From Mytilus galloprovincialis (taxonomy: Eukaryota > Mollusca > Bivalvia > Mytilida > Mytilidae), in contig NC_134841.1 of assembly GCF_965363235.1 (NCBI RefSeq), positions 58,797,078-58,861,077 on the forward strand: a DNA stretch of 64,000 nt, read 5' to 3'. The position numbers and the translations under genes were made by a program. A model generated the notes under the pieces. The model saw nothing but the letters and a program-made list of their open reading frames with translations. It searched no databases and was not told the origin of the DNA. How positions within the stretch are numbered: position 1 is the first letter of the stretch; the number at the start of each line of letters is the position of its first letter. Below are positions 1 through 11,280 of the stretch, piece after piece.

Positions 1-448
1 ATCAATGATGTTTTTTAAATATTATAGATGCTTTTGTGCTTTCTTTGTTTTGAGCCTGTTAGAGATTGTAACTCAGTGATGACTGCTGTACCCATATTTT
101 GACTTTTATTTATTATGTCTGTTTTGTTCATGCATCGTTGTAAGTATATCTGAATTTGATGTGACTGTGATATAAGTGAGAGGTTTAGCGCTATAAAACA
201 AGGTTCAATCCACAATTTTCTACATTTGAAAATGCCTGTACCAAGTCAGGAATATGACAGTTGTTGTAAATTCGTTTGATGTGTTTGTCATTTGATTTTT
301 CCATTTGATTAGGGACTTTACGATTTAATTTTCCTCGAAGTTTAGTATTTTTGTGATTTTACTTATTTTTAAGTTACGTTAGAATTTCGTTGGCCTTTGA
401 CAGATGTTATCTTCTCTTATCCCTAAGGGAGCTACCATTTGATATCTA

Positions 449-665
449 GGGGGGGGGGGGGGGGGGGCTAGGATGAAATTTGAAAAGGCAGGACAGGATT
501 TTGAGTAAGAAAAAAAAGGCAGCATGAGTAACTTGGCAAAAAAAAAAGGCAGGATGACAATTGTTGTAAAAAAGTCAGGATAAGCTAAGAAAAAAAAGGC
601 AGGACCGAATAGACTGAAAAATAAAAAGGCAGGACAGAGATTACAACTAAAAAAAAAGGCAGGAC
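449..665. repeat. G homopolymer and degenerate purine-rich minisatellite
   Basis: A run of about 19 G is followed by roughly seven imperfect units, each with an A-run and then GGCAGGAC or GGCAGGAT, spaced about 35-45 bp apart. The minus-strand open frame here is Phe/Pro-rich translation of the repeat and is not taken as a gene. Confidence 0.8.
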
Positions 666-1986
666 ACAATTTTTCATCCTACCAGCAGCAAGAGGGTTAA
701 CTTCTTTATTGAGGTTCAGATGCCGTTGCCGATGTTAACTAGAATGATTCTAGTGGCCAATCTGTCTTTAAGGGTCGTGCATCGTTGTTATAAGTCATAA
801 AATGATTAGTTAGGAATTTAAAGCATGAAAGCCTTAAAAGTGTATATAATGGGTTTTTCCCGTTTGCTATTTGTAGTAATTATTTATAGATGGGAACTAG
901 TATAACTAGTTCGGATACTGGTTCTGTAACAGTATGTATTATTTATAAATTTGATGTAAGGTGCATAAGCTTAAGGCACGAGGAAAGTTTTGGCGGTTTT
1001 TACGGGTGGGGTTTAATGGTACAAATGTACTATATAAAGTTTGACATTTAAACGTATTAGTATTGAAGGTGCTCGCAGTTACTTCGAACTGAAGTTGGTC
1101 ACATAGGTATATATGCAGTTGCTGCTATGTTTATTGTACGTACAGGCGTTGGAGGTATTAGCCGAGGAAAAAAGAAACGATGCGAAAGAGGAACAATGTT
1201 TAATATAGTTTCATGTATTTATATATTGTTTCAATCGAAGAAATATGTACAATAAAGTAAAATAAAATATTGTATCGCAAGAGAAAATAAGATGTTACTG
1301 CGAGCAACTAATCCTATATCTGTGTTTGTCTTGTTTATAGCCTATTAAATTTAGAGATTAAATACTCTAAATTCGGACGAGCAGGGCGAGGGACAATTTA
1401 ACTCATTAGTTTAAGTGCCGAAAACTGATCAGATCTTCTGTCATTGACATGAAATATGATCTTGTTCTATAAAAACAAAATAGAAAAACATTTCATACTT
1501 TATTCACATAATTATTTATTAATATATACATTCATGATTGAAACAAAATAGAACAAAATACAATATTGAATACTACTGTTACAGATTGAGAACAAATCTA
1601 CGTTAGTTGATAAGTAATCTGATTCTATCTTTGATGTTATTTTAGATATTTCATCTATGGTAAATGGGTTGTTTTACATGCCACCTCTACACTATATATA
1701 TATATATGCTTGTCACTCATATTTTTTGTCCATTCTATTTGTGTTTCAGCTCTTTTTGTCTTTGCTTGCTGCTTCGAGCAGATTGAGGAAGTTGCTTATC
1801 ACAGGACATTTAGAATTGAAGACAAATCCGTATAACAACTGTTTTACTTGAGATGGCCTAACTGGTTTACGAGTGCACATCTTCTATTGACAGAGTGCAT
1901 CTCAGAACCAGAATGTCATTGTTTAAGGATCTAGTTAAATTACCTAAATTTGTCAGGCTAAAATGCTGTAACAGGTATTTTTATAA
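666..1986. other. Intergenic, no gene recognised
   Basis: No convincing coding exon was seen. The right part lies downstream of the minus-strand gene that ends at 1987. TTTATT (AATAAA on the minus strand) occurs near 1498-1520 and could be its poly(A) signal. AATAAA-like motifs also occur on the plus strand near 1250, so the end of a plus-strand transcript cannot be excluded. Confidence 0.4.
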
Positions 1987-4900
1987 TCATGAACGTTTCC
2001 TGCTGTACTGGTTAATTCTGGTATTTAGTGTTTTCGGTTTTGGTGTTTTAGGTGGCATAGGAACATATTTTGTTTCAATTTCGCTTTCCAAACCGATGTT
2101 TGTAACCTGCCAATCAGAAAAAGGAGATTGGTTTGTCGCATATTGACAATCATTCCCGGTACCACCTTCGCTTTGTACAATTGTAGTATCTTGGTCGAAT
2201 ACCTTGTCAAAATTTTCTTCTGCAGCATATTTATTTGCGACTTTTATATCCAGCTTTGTACGATGCTGGTTGAATTCTGGGCAGTTATCCGATTTTTCCG
2301 TTTCTGTTTGTTTTCCGGTATTGCTTACTTGCTTTCTTAATGTTAAGTACCTTTCATAGATAACTTTACTAACTTTGTCACCTGGCCCTTTAGGTATAAA
2401 GCAATCTTTAGTTGAATCTTTTTGAAGCTTTGAATATCTGTAATTTCTCTCACGGGGTACAGAAATCCAGCTCATCTTATCCATGGCTAATTCTGAATTT
2501 ACGTTTGATATGTCATTGGAAGCTGATGTCCCTGCAATCGTTCGCAAAGCTGACTTAGGCCTTGGTCTCATTGACATGACTTTGGTTTTCTCTTTCTTTT
2601 CATTCCTGTCCTTATTTATGTTTAATGTCCTTTTTATGTTTTGAGGTAGCATCTTTAACGGTTGGAGAATTTTTGGTGGAATAACAGGGCAATTAGATAC
2701 CTTGCAATTTTGCTTTTGACCCGGCAACAACGGTGGAAGTTTTAGAGGCTCCCAGCATGATGTTATCTTCTTGTTTGGTGATTTTATTGGAGCAGAATAT
2801 GATTCGTCCACGTTGTTTATGTTTGGTAACAGTGCTGGTGGTTTGAGCTGAGTCGAGGAGTATTCATTCATGTATTTCATTTTGGTTGGTAGCAGTGGCG
2901 GAAGTTTCGGTTGAGTTGAGGAGGATTCATCTGTGTGTTTTGTTGGTTTGTTTGCTAAAAGTGGCGGAAGTTTGAGTTGAGTTGCTGAGGATTCGTTCAT
3001 GTGTTTCATTTTCTTGTAAGGTAACTGTTTCACGGGAATCGGAATCTTAGACTTCTGAGATTGTTTATGCAACTCGTGTGTAAGCCCCTCCTTTCTTACA
3101 TCATTTTCATTTCGTTTGCTATTTTCTTCAAATGCATACAACTGACATTCTATATCAAGTTCGTGGTTTTCAAAGCTAAGTACTGATTCAGACCTATAGC
3201 AAGTACAATGAGGGTCGAAACATTTCCCGGTAAAGCATTCATCCAATTCAAATCTATCTTCATAAATTGGTGTCATAATGTTTGCCCTGCCCAGTCTTCC
3301 CATGTATACATTTGTGTTTCCAATGCTGATAGTATTGGTCTCGATCAGACGTCTGGCATTCTTGTTAGCGAGCTCTTTTGAAGTAATAAGCAGTTCTTCG
3401 TTGAACATGTGATAATGATTGAGTTTTACATCAAGTATGAATTTTGAAAATGGATCTGGAACTCTTGATTGTTTACTTTTTTCAAATGAGTTAAAAATAT
3501 GTTCCAGTGTATTCTGATAATCCAGAAGAAATTTTTGCTGATCTCTCAAGAAATTCAGTCGGTCTTGCATTGACCACTGTAAATGGTTCATGCATTTCTG
3601 CATAACATTCCTGTCAGCATGATGAAAATCGATATGTTGCTCGATTTCTTTCCTAGTTCTATTGTCCGATAGTTCGCTTGGTTGCATATTCTGTAGTTTG
3701 TTAATGGCTGTTTCGATGGCGTGCCCATTTTCTTCAACTAAGAACTTCCAGTTGGCAAGCAACCTAAAACAATATTTTGTTATTCTAATCATCGTAATTA
3801 TAATTTAATGAATAGTTCTTGACATAAAAATTGGAATATTTTTTCATGGTTTACATGTATTCATTGAAACGTGTTTATAAAGTGATTATGACAAAAAACA
3901 GCATTCAGTGGCTACAAATACAAATCCATAAGAATATAGATTAACGATCCTAAAACTAGTACAATATATAATTTTTGACTGATAAAATTATATACGATAT
4001 ATTGCAGTACTTTATAATTATGATTTTATTTTATCTTTAAATATTTTGATATTGTCTCAAAGTCTATTCCTTTTTATGAAAAAATTAGTCTACATAAAAC
4101 TTACTCTTTTCCTGTCTTCAATATCCTATCAAATGTTTCGCAATCTATCGTGGGGTTCTTGCTCCTTGACGTGCCTACAAAAATACATATATTTGTGTTA
4201 GGAATGAATGCAGTGTGATAATTGAATTAATAAAAATTGTAAAGAATATACAATAAAAAGCAGTTGAAAAAAATACATGAACAAGTAAATTGAAAGTACA
4301 TAAGACCTTTGAAAAAACCTCCCTGTTGCCGTAGGCAAGTCGGAAGTTCTTCGTTTGTTTGAGGAGAAATCATTCCGTCATACACTGTAATAGCCTTTAT
4401 TTCGGAAAAATCGTTGGTTTTGTTTTATCGAAATTTTAGTGAGAATATCAACAAGACAGCAATCCAACACATAACCTCCAAACAAAAATAAAAACTTGTG
4501 TTCTCTTGTTATGATTTTTTTTGCCCATTTAACCATTAATACCTTAATTTCAAGTATATCTCCACAACTATAATCACACAAGGAAAACAATTTTGTCGAA
4601 AAGTATAGTTTCAGCTTAATTATTAAACAAAAAAGGTTCAGGCAACAATACCGATTTTAAAACAACAGTAAATATATGTTCTAATGTTCTTTTTTTTTTA
4701 AAGTCATTTGTTTAAAAAGACGGTATATATGACCCAAAATATCTAAGAATAAACATAAAGCGCGTTTTCAACTTACTTCTTTCTGGTGTCTTGTTGGTCC
4801 AACATTGAACCTTAGGATTAGTATTTTCTACCTGATCACTAAAAAAGAAAAATAATAAGTATTTTCCAAATTGATTGAAATTAGTCAAGTTTAGTCAGAT

Positions 4901-6428
4901 TATACCTAAAACAATGGTTTGATACATTCACAAAGACATGAATGTATATCTTATGGACGAATGTGTTCATCGTACAAGGATGTCTCACTCGCACTATCAT
5001 TTTCTATGTTTAATGGACCGTGAAATTGGGGTAAAAACTATTATTTGGCATTAAAATTAGAAAGATCATATCATAGACAAGACAAGACAATATTTTATTT
5101 GAGTCTCACCTCTTATAAAACATTTACATAATATTACAATTTCGCATATAAAACAAGAGCCACTCTATCATAGGGAAGATGAGTACTAAGTTTCAAGTTG
5201 ATTGGTCTTCAACTTCATCAAGAACTACCTTGACCAAAAACTTTAACATGAAGCGGGACAGACGGAGGGACGATCGAACGAACGCAGAGACCAGAAAACA
5301 TAATGCCCCTCTACTATCGTAAGTGGTGCATTCAAAAAAAAAATGTGGTTTTATTGCCAGTAAGACAGCTCTCCACAAGAGAATTTTCAACTGTAGGTCA
5401 CCGAAAGGTCTTCAACAATGAGTTACATCCATACCGCATAGTCAACTATAAAAGGCCCCGAAATGACAAATATGAAATGTTAAAACCAGAAAACTAACGG
5501 TTTGATTTATGTACAAAATAATGAACGAAAATCAAATATGAACAGGCTTCTTAATTGGGACAGACACATACAAAATTTGACGGGATAATCTATTTTGAAG
5601 GCACGGTCGCCAATACCCGATTACTTTCCGTAACAAACAATCGTACTGCTGAATTTTGTCTACGTTTCCAACTGCCTTTACAATACAATAGATTTAGACA
5701 ACAGTGTACAGCATATTTAATTCGTGTTACATGTATATATACCTATTACATCTGCAGTACCAACAGTCAGTAATAGGGGGTGGTTTATCTTAAGAATATA
5801 ACATATCACGTGTATTTTTTTTAATTTGGGATCGGAAGATATCATGATATATAAGTATCGAAGTATTGCAAGACAAGTTTAAATCAAACCAAATTTCGAA
5901 CACGGTCTTTTCGTTGATGGATGGAGAACTATCTTGAGAAACAGCAATCATATTTTAATATGCTGTGTAAGACTGTTGTGCGGAACATGCATTAAATATT
6001 TTATTAATTTTAAAATCAAACTTTGGCCATAATGCATCCGATATTTTTTTTAATTTTAAGCTAATTATAAGCTTACACTTATGTTTCACCTTCTATTTAA
6101 CTGTTTTGTTCTAGCAACATCTGACGAATACCATAAAGGGAAATGTTTGGTGTAGTTTTATATTTTTTCATGCACACACTCTTAACTGACAATTGTATCT
6201 TATAATATATAACAAGTCCTCTGTACTAAAGATATTGATACAAATGTAGCTTGAAAACACACTTCGGACATCTAGTGTTGTCGTCTTTCTATCTTCATAT
6301 TTCCGCACTCAGTTACAACTTTGACTATTACGTGCCTTCAATAATGATCACAATTGATACTATAGGACGTTATATAAAATAAATATTAACTTAAATAAAG
6401 CTAAATATGCATACCGATTCTTCTTCAT
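1987..6428 (-). CDS. Uncharacterised hydrophilic protein with Pro-rich repeats (4 exons seen, N-terminus uncertain)
   Basis: The last exon is 1987-3764 on the minus strand, with a clean acceptor (TTTTAG) before LLANWKF and a stop at 1987. Upstream exons with canonical GT/AG ends are about 4106-4174, 4777-4838 and 6415 upward, and their phases appear compatible. An ATG at 6426-6428 gives MKKNR, but the frame stays open further upstream (YYTIQELQKEK) behind a possible acceptor, so a longer N-terminus is possible. The product is about 640 residues. It has a helical, charged N-terminal half, a Cys cluster (CFTGKCFDPHCTC), then about four repeats of 22-27 residues built around SSTQLKLPPLLP, and a basic C-terminus. 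No signal peptide or membrane segment is seen. I do not recognise the family; a cytoskeletal or ciliary scaffold is possible but unsupported. Confidence 0.7.
4950..5310 (-). repeat. Interspersed repeat family B, antisense copy
   Basis: Runs antisense to the repeat at 54572-54840. Both share the block around TTAAAGTTTTTGGTCGAGGT-like sequence, the TTGAAACTTAGTAC-type block and the ATAGAAAATGATAGTG block. An insert of about 80 bp (about 5075-5155) interrupts this copy. It lies in an intron of the minus-strand gene or upstream of it. Confidence 0.7.
5311..5515 (-). repeat. Interspersed repeat family A, antisense copy
   Basis: Antisense copy of the most abundant repeat in the window (see 24870-25080 and 47395-47660). 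Recognisable parts are CTCTCCACAAGAG, ATACCGCATAGTC and CCCGAAATGACAA. The short open frame here is repeat translation. Confidence 0.8.
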
Positions 6429-6429
6429 T

Positions 6430-7000
6430 TTTTCCTTCTGTAATTCTTGTATAGTATAATACACTGACAGAAATAATTCGATTATGTTGGCTTCTTGTAA
6501 AATAACATCAAACGGTCATGGTACAGATGGAATTCTGTAGTGAGGGGAGGTGCCGTCACATTGACAACGTCTCTTCAATTGATCGGGTCTTCAATTGTGA
6601 CGTAAACTTCCGCCCAGCTTATCCATTCTACATGCTGTAAATCTCAGACAGTGCAATACACACGTTTGAATTTAGTTTTGCGTTAGTCAAGCAATCATTT
6701 GTTTAGCCTAGATTAATGTGGAAATACCGAGTTTAAATCTGTGGACAATTCAACGATCATTAGTTTTTTTTTAAATGAAATCTAACATTTACTAGAAAAC
6801 CATGAACCGTATTCCTTCTTCCAGAATACAGTGAAAGTTGTGCTATATAACAACCAACTATGAACCGTAGTAGGCATATTAAACTTTTTGAAGATCTCAA
6901 ATACCAAAAAAAGTGCATGATGGCACGATTTCATCAGAAATTAAATACTCAGGGCTTGCTTTTATGAATAGTAAGTATTATTTGGGATAAAATAGATTAT
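6430..7000. other. Upstream of the minus-strand gene, no feature recognised
   Basis: AT-rich, without a convincing exon. It should contain the promoter or a further 5' exon of the gene ending at 1987, but no TATA box stands out. Confidence 0.3.
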
Positions 7001-7079
7001 TTCTTATGCAGCAGAAATACTGCAATCTGATTGGTTAATAACCCCGGTGTAAATAACACCCCACCCTTGTTCACCCGGG

Positions 7080-7310
7080 GATAAATAAAATTTTGCCAAA
7101 AAAAATTTACAAATAAAATTTTGACAAAAATTTTAAATATTAAAATTTTGCCAAAAAAAAAAAATATAAAAAAAAATAAAATTTTACCAAATAAAAAAAA
7201 TAAAAAAATAAAATAAAAGTAAAAAAAAAAATAAAAAAGAAATAAAAATAAAATTTGAAGAGAAAATAAAAAAAAATAAAATAAAAAAAAAATATTTTCA
7301 ATTTTTTGTT
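7080..7310. repeat. A-rich low-complexity tract
   Basis: Degenerate repeats of AAAATTTTGCCAAAA and AATAAAAA. The minus-strand open frames here (Phe/Leu/Tyr-rich) are translations of the tract and are not genes. Confidence 0.85.
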
Positions 7311-7498
7311 TCCCCAACAATTCAAAAGAACAAGAAAAATTCGGAATTTACCCTAAAATAAAGAAAAAAAGTAGTTGACAATGCACAGCAAGTTCGCCAT
7401 TGAAATATTGTTAAACTGGAAATTTTCCATTACCATTTTTCAATTATTACATCCTGGTTTAAAAATGAGTAATAGAATTGTTCATAAGAAATAAATTC

Positions 7499-7638
7499 GT
7501 TATCTTGGTGTAATCAGGGGTGTACGGAATTTTACACCGTTGTTGAAAATTCATACACCCATTCGGCTGCGCCTCAGGGTGTATGAATTTTCAACAACGG
7601 TGTAAAATTCTGTACACCCCTGATTACACCAAGATAAC
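7499..7638. mobile_element. Foldback hairpin, 62-bp arms
   Basis: Arms 7499-7560 and 7577-7638 are complementary with a single mismatch and enclose a 16-nt loop. It looks like a small foldback MITE. No target duplication could be set with confidence. Confidence 0.8.
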
Positions 7639-7706
7639 TAATAATAACTCTTTTCAAGACAATTGATAAAACACTTTTTTTAAATTTTGAATGATTCTAA
7701 AACTTT

Positions 7707-7836
7707 GGTTACGTTTATAGATATTTCATATCTTTTGGACAGTTTTGTGGTGTTTCGTAAATTATACTAATTATAATTTACGAAACAACACAAATTTTGA
7801 AAACTTTCCAAAAAATATGAAATATCTGTTTTAACC
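7707..7836. mobile_element. Second foldback hairpin, ~60-bp imperfect arms
   Basis: The left arm (GGTTACGTTTATAG...) and right arm (...CTGTTTTAACC) pair along about 60 bp with several mismatches around a short AT centre. It is unrelated in sequence to the hairpin just upstream. Confidence 0.7.
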
Positions 7837-7839
7837 TAT

Positions 7840-8320
7840 TGCATCTTTCGCTGTTAAAAATTGTGTATTTCATATATTTTTGTTTGTTTACTTCGAAATT
7901 ATTTTTTAATAAGAATCTGTAAAATAACCCTTTTCGGACCTTACACTTAAGGCTCCGCCTACTTTTTAGAACTAGCACGGGCTTCAGAAACAGCGGGTAG
8001 TCCGTTTGAAAAGATTTTTCGACAGCGATGGATGCATCTTTACATTGGTGACGAAAGGATGTTCTGGATAAGGACACAAGAAACTTCTAGTACAGATTTC
8101 TGATATTTTGGAAGATTGCTGCAATCCCAAACTTACGTACAATTGAACTGCAAAGGGTAGTATAGGTTTTTTTAATTTTATTATTTGTTTTCAAAATGTT
8201 CGAAATGTTTTATTTTTTTTACATTAATTAATGCTTTTGAGGAGTTAATTTCACAAGAATCTGTCTGAGAGTTTGTATGAATTATTCCACGTTTAACTTG
8301 AAATCAGAAGCCCATGAGGG
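7840..8320. other. No feature recognised
   Basis: AT-rich. The minus-strand open frame at 7778-8077 overlaps the foldback and shows no family signature. Confidence 0.3.
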
Positions 8321-8324
8321 AGGG

Positions 8325-8512
8325 TAGGAGGGGTCCTGATCCCGCAATCCCAGGCTTAAAAACACGAAATCCCGAAATGCCGGGCTTGAAAACACGAAAT
8401 CCCTAGGTCCCGCAATTCGAAAAAAAAAAAAAAAAAAATCCCGGATCCTGAAAGGATCAATCCCGAAATCCCGAGCTTAAAAACACCCGATCCCGGAGTC
8501 CCGATAAAGGTC
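8325..8512. repeat. Degenerate tandem repeat with CCCGAAATCCCG core
   Basis: At least four units carry GAAATCCCG or GCAATCCC followed by GGCTTAAAAACAC. A poly(A) tract near 8421-8438 interrupts them. Confidence 0.65.
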
Positions 8513-9009
8513 CAATCTCCCCTCGCCAATGGCGTACATTAATTAAACGGGATTTCAAAATGTTTACGATTAAATTCATTGACATGCGACGATATAATTA
8601 AAAAAAAAAAAAAAAGAAATAGCTCATTTAGAGCTGGGAACAGTATATCTAACATATATATAAAAGTCTATAAAAACGACCAACCAGCAAATTTACTATG
8701 TACCGGATCGTCTAGATATATATATATATTCCTGTTTAGAGTAAACAAACTCTCTAATTTTAACGGTCAAACATAGAGTAGCCTCATTAAAAGTCCAGAT
8801 GTCAGCAGTGTTTAATAAACCGGGTGTGGATCAAACACTTTTAAAGTGGGGGTGGGGGTAAAGCAAGCCAACATTTGAAAATACTATAAAATAGGTTATT
8901 TGTTAACCATATTTAAAGTTCTTTAAAAGGGGCGTGCTTCCTGTCCCCTCCATCCCCTAAAAACTAACCCGCCTTGCCAAACAAACGGTTAGATGTGATT
9001 CATGTAAAT

Positions 9010-9415
9010 GTAGCTGTACAGTGGAGCCTATAGAAAGTTTACCATTTAATAACCGAAAATCAACATATTTTTAAACTTTATTTGTTTGTTCTGGGAGCGA
9101 ATCTTGGTTCATTTAAAATATAGGACAACAGAGTTGGTGTATGTGGGTTCGATTCCCACCTTAAGCAATCATTTATTTCAGCTGGTGCAAAGCGGGCAGT
9201 TTAGCTTATTGGCCCCACACTGACTTTGTTGTTTCTATCAAAAAATTCAGGCGGCCGCGGCCAGGTCTTGACAATTTTTTTCCTTTGGATACCTTATACA
9301 ACAAAACCATGGTATAATTGTGAAAATTATATCATGGATAGCTATGGTATAATTTTCGGTTATTGAGATTTATACACGGGTTGCACTCCCATAGGTTACA
9401 TTGTACAGCTATATG
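9010..9415. mobile_element. Small TIR element (MITE-like)
   Basis: The left end (TAGCTGTACAGTGGAGCC, then AATAACCGAAAAT) is matched in inverted orientation at the right end (ATTTTCGGTTATT, then GTACAGCTATA). The span is about 400 bp and no transposase is present. A second imperfect inverted pair, ACCATGGTATAAT, lies near the right end. Confidence 0.6.
9143..9159 (+). other. tRNA T-arm / Pol III B-box-like motif
   Basis: GTGGG-TTCGATT-CCCAC gives a perfect 5-bp stem with a canonical 7-nt T-loop. No matching acceptor stem, D-arm or anticodon arm could be built around it, so it is at best a relic of a tRNA-derived SINE and not a tRNA gene. Confidence 0.45.
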
Positions 9416-9670
9416 TTAAAATATAATTATAGAAACCAATTTGATTCGATTTCATTATATTTTTCAATTTTAACAGCTTTTATTTTGAATGATCTCGGGG
9501 AAGACATTATTTCTTGACCACATTTTATTGTATCCAACCAAACAAATAACAGCTTTTGGAAGAATACTCTTTACATGACAAAACAACATAAAGGTAAAAA
9601 AAACTATTCTAAGTGTTTCAAATACGAGCTAGACATAGCATATAAGTCATCAATACTTCTTTAAATATAC

Positions 9671-9771
9671 CATAGCTTCATCCCATGTTAACAGTTTTTG
9701 ATGAACCGTATAACATTTGCTGTAGCCTACAATCCACCCAACATCACAGTTATGTGCAGAGGACACAGTAA
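9671..9771 (-). CDS. Isolated C-type lectin-domain exon (N-terminal part of the CTLD)
   Basis: A 101-nt minus-strand exon bounded by an acceptor (GTTGTAG) and a donor (GTATAT). It encodes CDVGWIVGYSKCYTVHQK, then LLTWDEAM: the first CTLD disulphide pair and the W.EA motif. Length class and phases (enters in phase 1, leaves in phase 0) match exon 2 of the lectin gene at 53-59.5 kb. No partner exons (signal peptide, C-terminal CTLD) were found nearby, so this is either a surviving piece of a disrupted gene or a gene with distant or diverged exons. Confidence 0.7.
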
Positions 9772-9774
9772 CTA

Positions 9775-10490
9775 CAACATGAAAAAGAAGGAAACCTTAA
9801 AAAAGAAAAAGTAGGAGACATGATATACGCTTATACGCTGAGAAACTGATATTGTTAATTTTCTGTCCTTTCAAAATCACGATCTTAAAGTTTATAATAT
9901 ATTTATACAACTGATATTAAAATTTTGATTTTCCAGTGGCGTCCATCACGAGAAATAACAGACACATTTGACTAGAAATAATCAATAGCTATTGGTCAAA
10001 TTAAATACGAAACAGCGAACAATTAAGAGCTGCTTCATTTTTACTCTATTGGATAGTTATCTGATTGGCAATCGTTCTTCTCCCTAATTAACGAGGAAAT
10101 ATATATTTTTTGCCCATAAGATTTATAGAAAATGTGAAGTCGAAATGGTTTTGAATTATATAGTCCTACTATATCATTTTGGTCTCCTCCACGACAGTTT
10201 TGAGCATTAAAACTAAAAATTAGTTAAACCACACTGCTGATTTTGAGTGTTTGGTACTGGTTGACTGTAACTATGCAAAAATAAACATCGAACCCTATGG
10301 GGAAAACAGAGAATTCTATTTGTCAGAAGAAAAATAACTATCAAACATTCAAACATACTATCAGCACTGATCTGTTTCCACACTTTATTCTTAAACTGTT
10401 AAAATGTATCAATAAATGGTAATTTAAAGATTTTAATTGTAGTTTATACGATAAATAATTCCTGCCTACGTCAGGTGGGATATTAATAGA
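9775..10490. other. No gene recognised
   Basis: AT-rich. It would contain the 5' part of the lectin exon's gene if one survives, but no signal-peptide exon was seen. Confidence 0.3.
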
Positions 10491-10498
10491 ATACAAAT

Positions 10499-10590
10499 GG
10501 AGAAACCAGAGAGAGATATTTTTAGAAATTAATGAGAGAACCGAGATATTTTTAGAAATTACTGAGAGAACTGAGATAAGTTTAGAAGAT
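10499..10590. repeat. Three short tandem units, ~33 bp
   Basis: Repeats of GAGATATTTTTAGAAATTA followed by GAGAGAAC, three imperfect copies. The minus-strand open frame through it has a matching ISVLSLISKN peptide repeat. Confidence 0.75.
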
Positions 10591-11005
10591 TGGTTAGCCA
10601 ATCAGATAGGAGATATAAGTAAAGTATTAATAAGCTCGTTTTAAGCTGCCAGTTCATCGTAGCATATTTTAATTTTGTTTTTTGTTTTTTACAAAAAGTT
10701 ATTATTACAAAACAGTTGTTTCAGTATTTAAACTGCTGTGCATAAACTTTAAGTGTTGGATTATTCAGACTTTATATGAACTCAAATAAGTTATCCCGTG
10801 TGATAAAATATATCAGGAAAAGGAGCATGGAATAAACTTTGAACAATCCACGTGTTTGTACGGCGAGAAGTCTTCATTCATACGATATGTTCTATTTTAT
10901 ATTTGATTTGGAGTTTTATTATTCATAGATCTGAGGTCTGTTTATTTATTTATTCACCTATATTGCATTTGACATTACATTTATATATACACATGCACGG
11001 ACGCA

Positions 11006-11254
11006 ATGGGTCCGATTAGGAAAAAGAAAAACAATAACGCAGTCTATAATCCTACATTACTTGAAAATTGGACAATTGCTAGACTAAAAGCAGAGTTAGA
11101 AAGAAAGAATATCGCTTTTCCCATAAATGCAAAACGTTTGACATTGGTCCGTATTTTGAAACGATACGAACATTCCGATAGTATCACATCAAACACAACA
11201 AACGCACGTGGAGAGGAAGCACGAGGCGAAGACAACGTGGTGAGGAACCCTTAA
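11006..11254 (+). CDS. DIRS element: small SAP-like ORF
   Basis: An 82-residue product. Residues about 18-52 (LENWTIARLKAELERKNI, then ...RLTLVRILKRYE) fit the two-helix SAP motif, a DNA-binding fold found in chromatin and transposon proteins. It lies just 5' of the gag-like ORF of the same element. The SAP call is by pattern only. Confidence 0.55.
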   Translation: MGPIRKKKNNNAVYNPTLLENWTIARLKAELERKNIAFPINAKRLTLVRILKRYEHSDSITSNTTNARGEEARGEDNVVRNP

Positions 11255-11280
11255 ATGGTAGTGCGGTATACCATCATGCA

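Noticed and set aside
379-669. 96-aa minus-strand frame with PAFFF repeats
   Set aside because: Translation of a degenerate purine-rich minisatellite and a G run.
6997-7325. Phe/Leu-rich minus-strand frames that look like membrane proteins
   Set aside because: Translation of an A-rich low-complexity tract; no codon or motif evidence.
9100-9175. tRNA gene
   Set aside because: Only the T-arm is good; no acceptor, D or anticodon arms can be formed.
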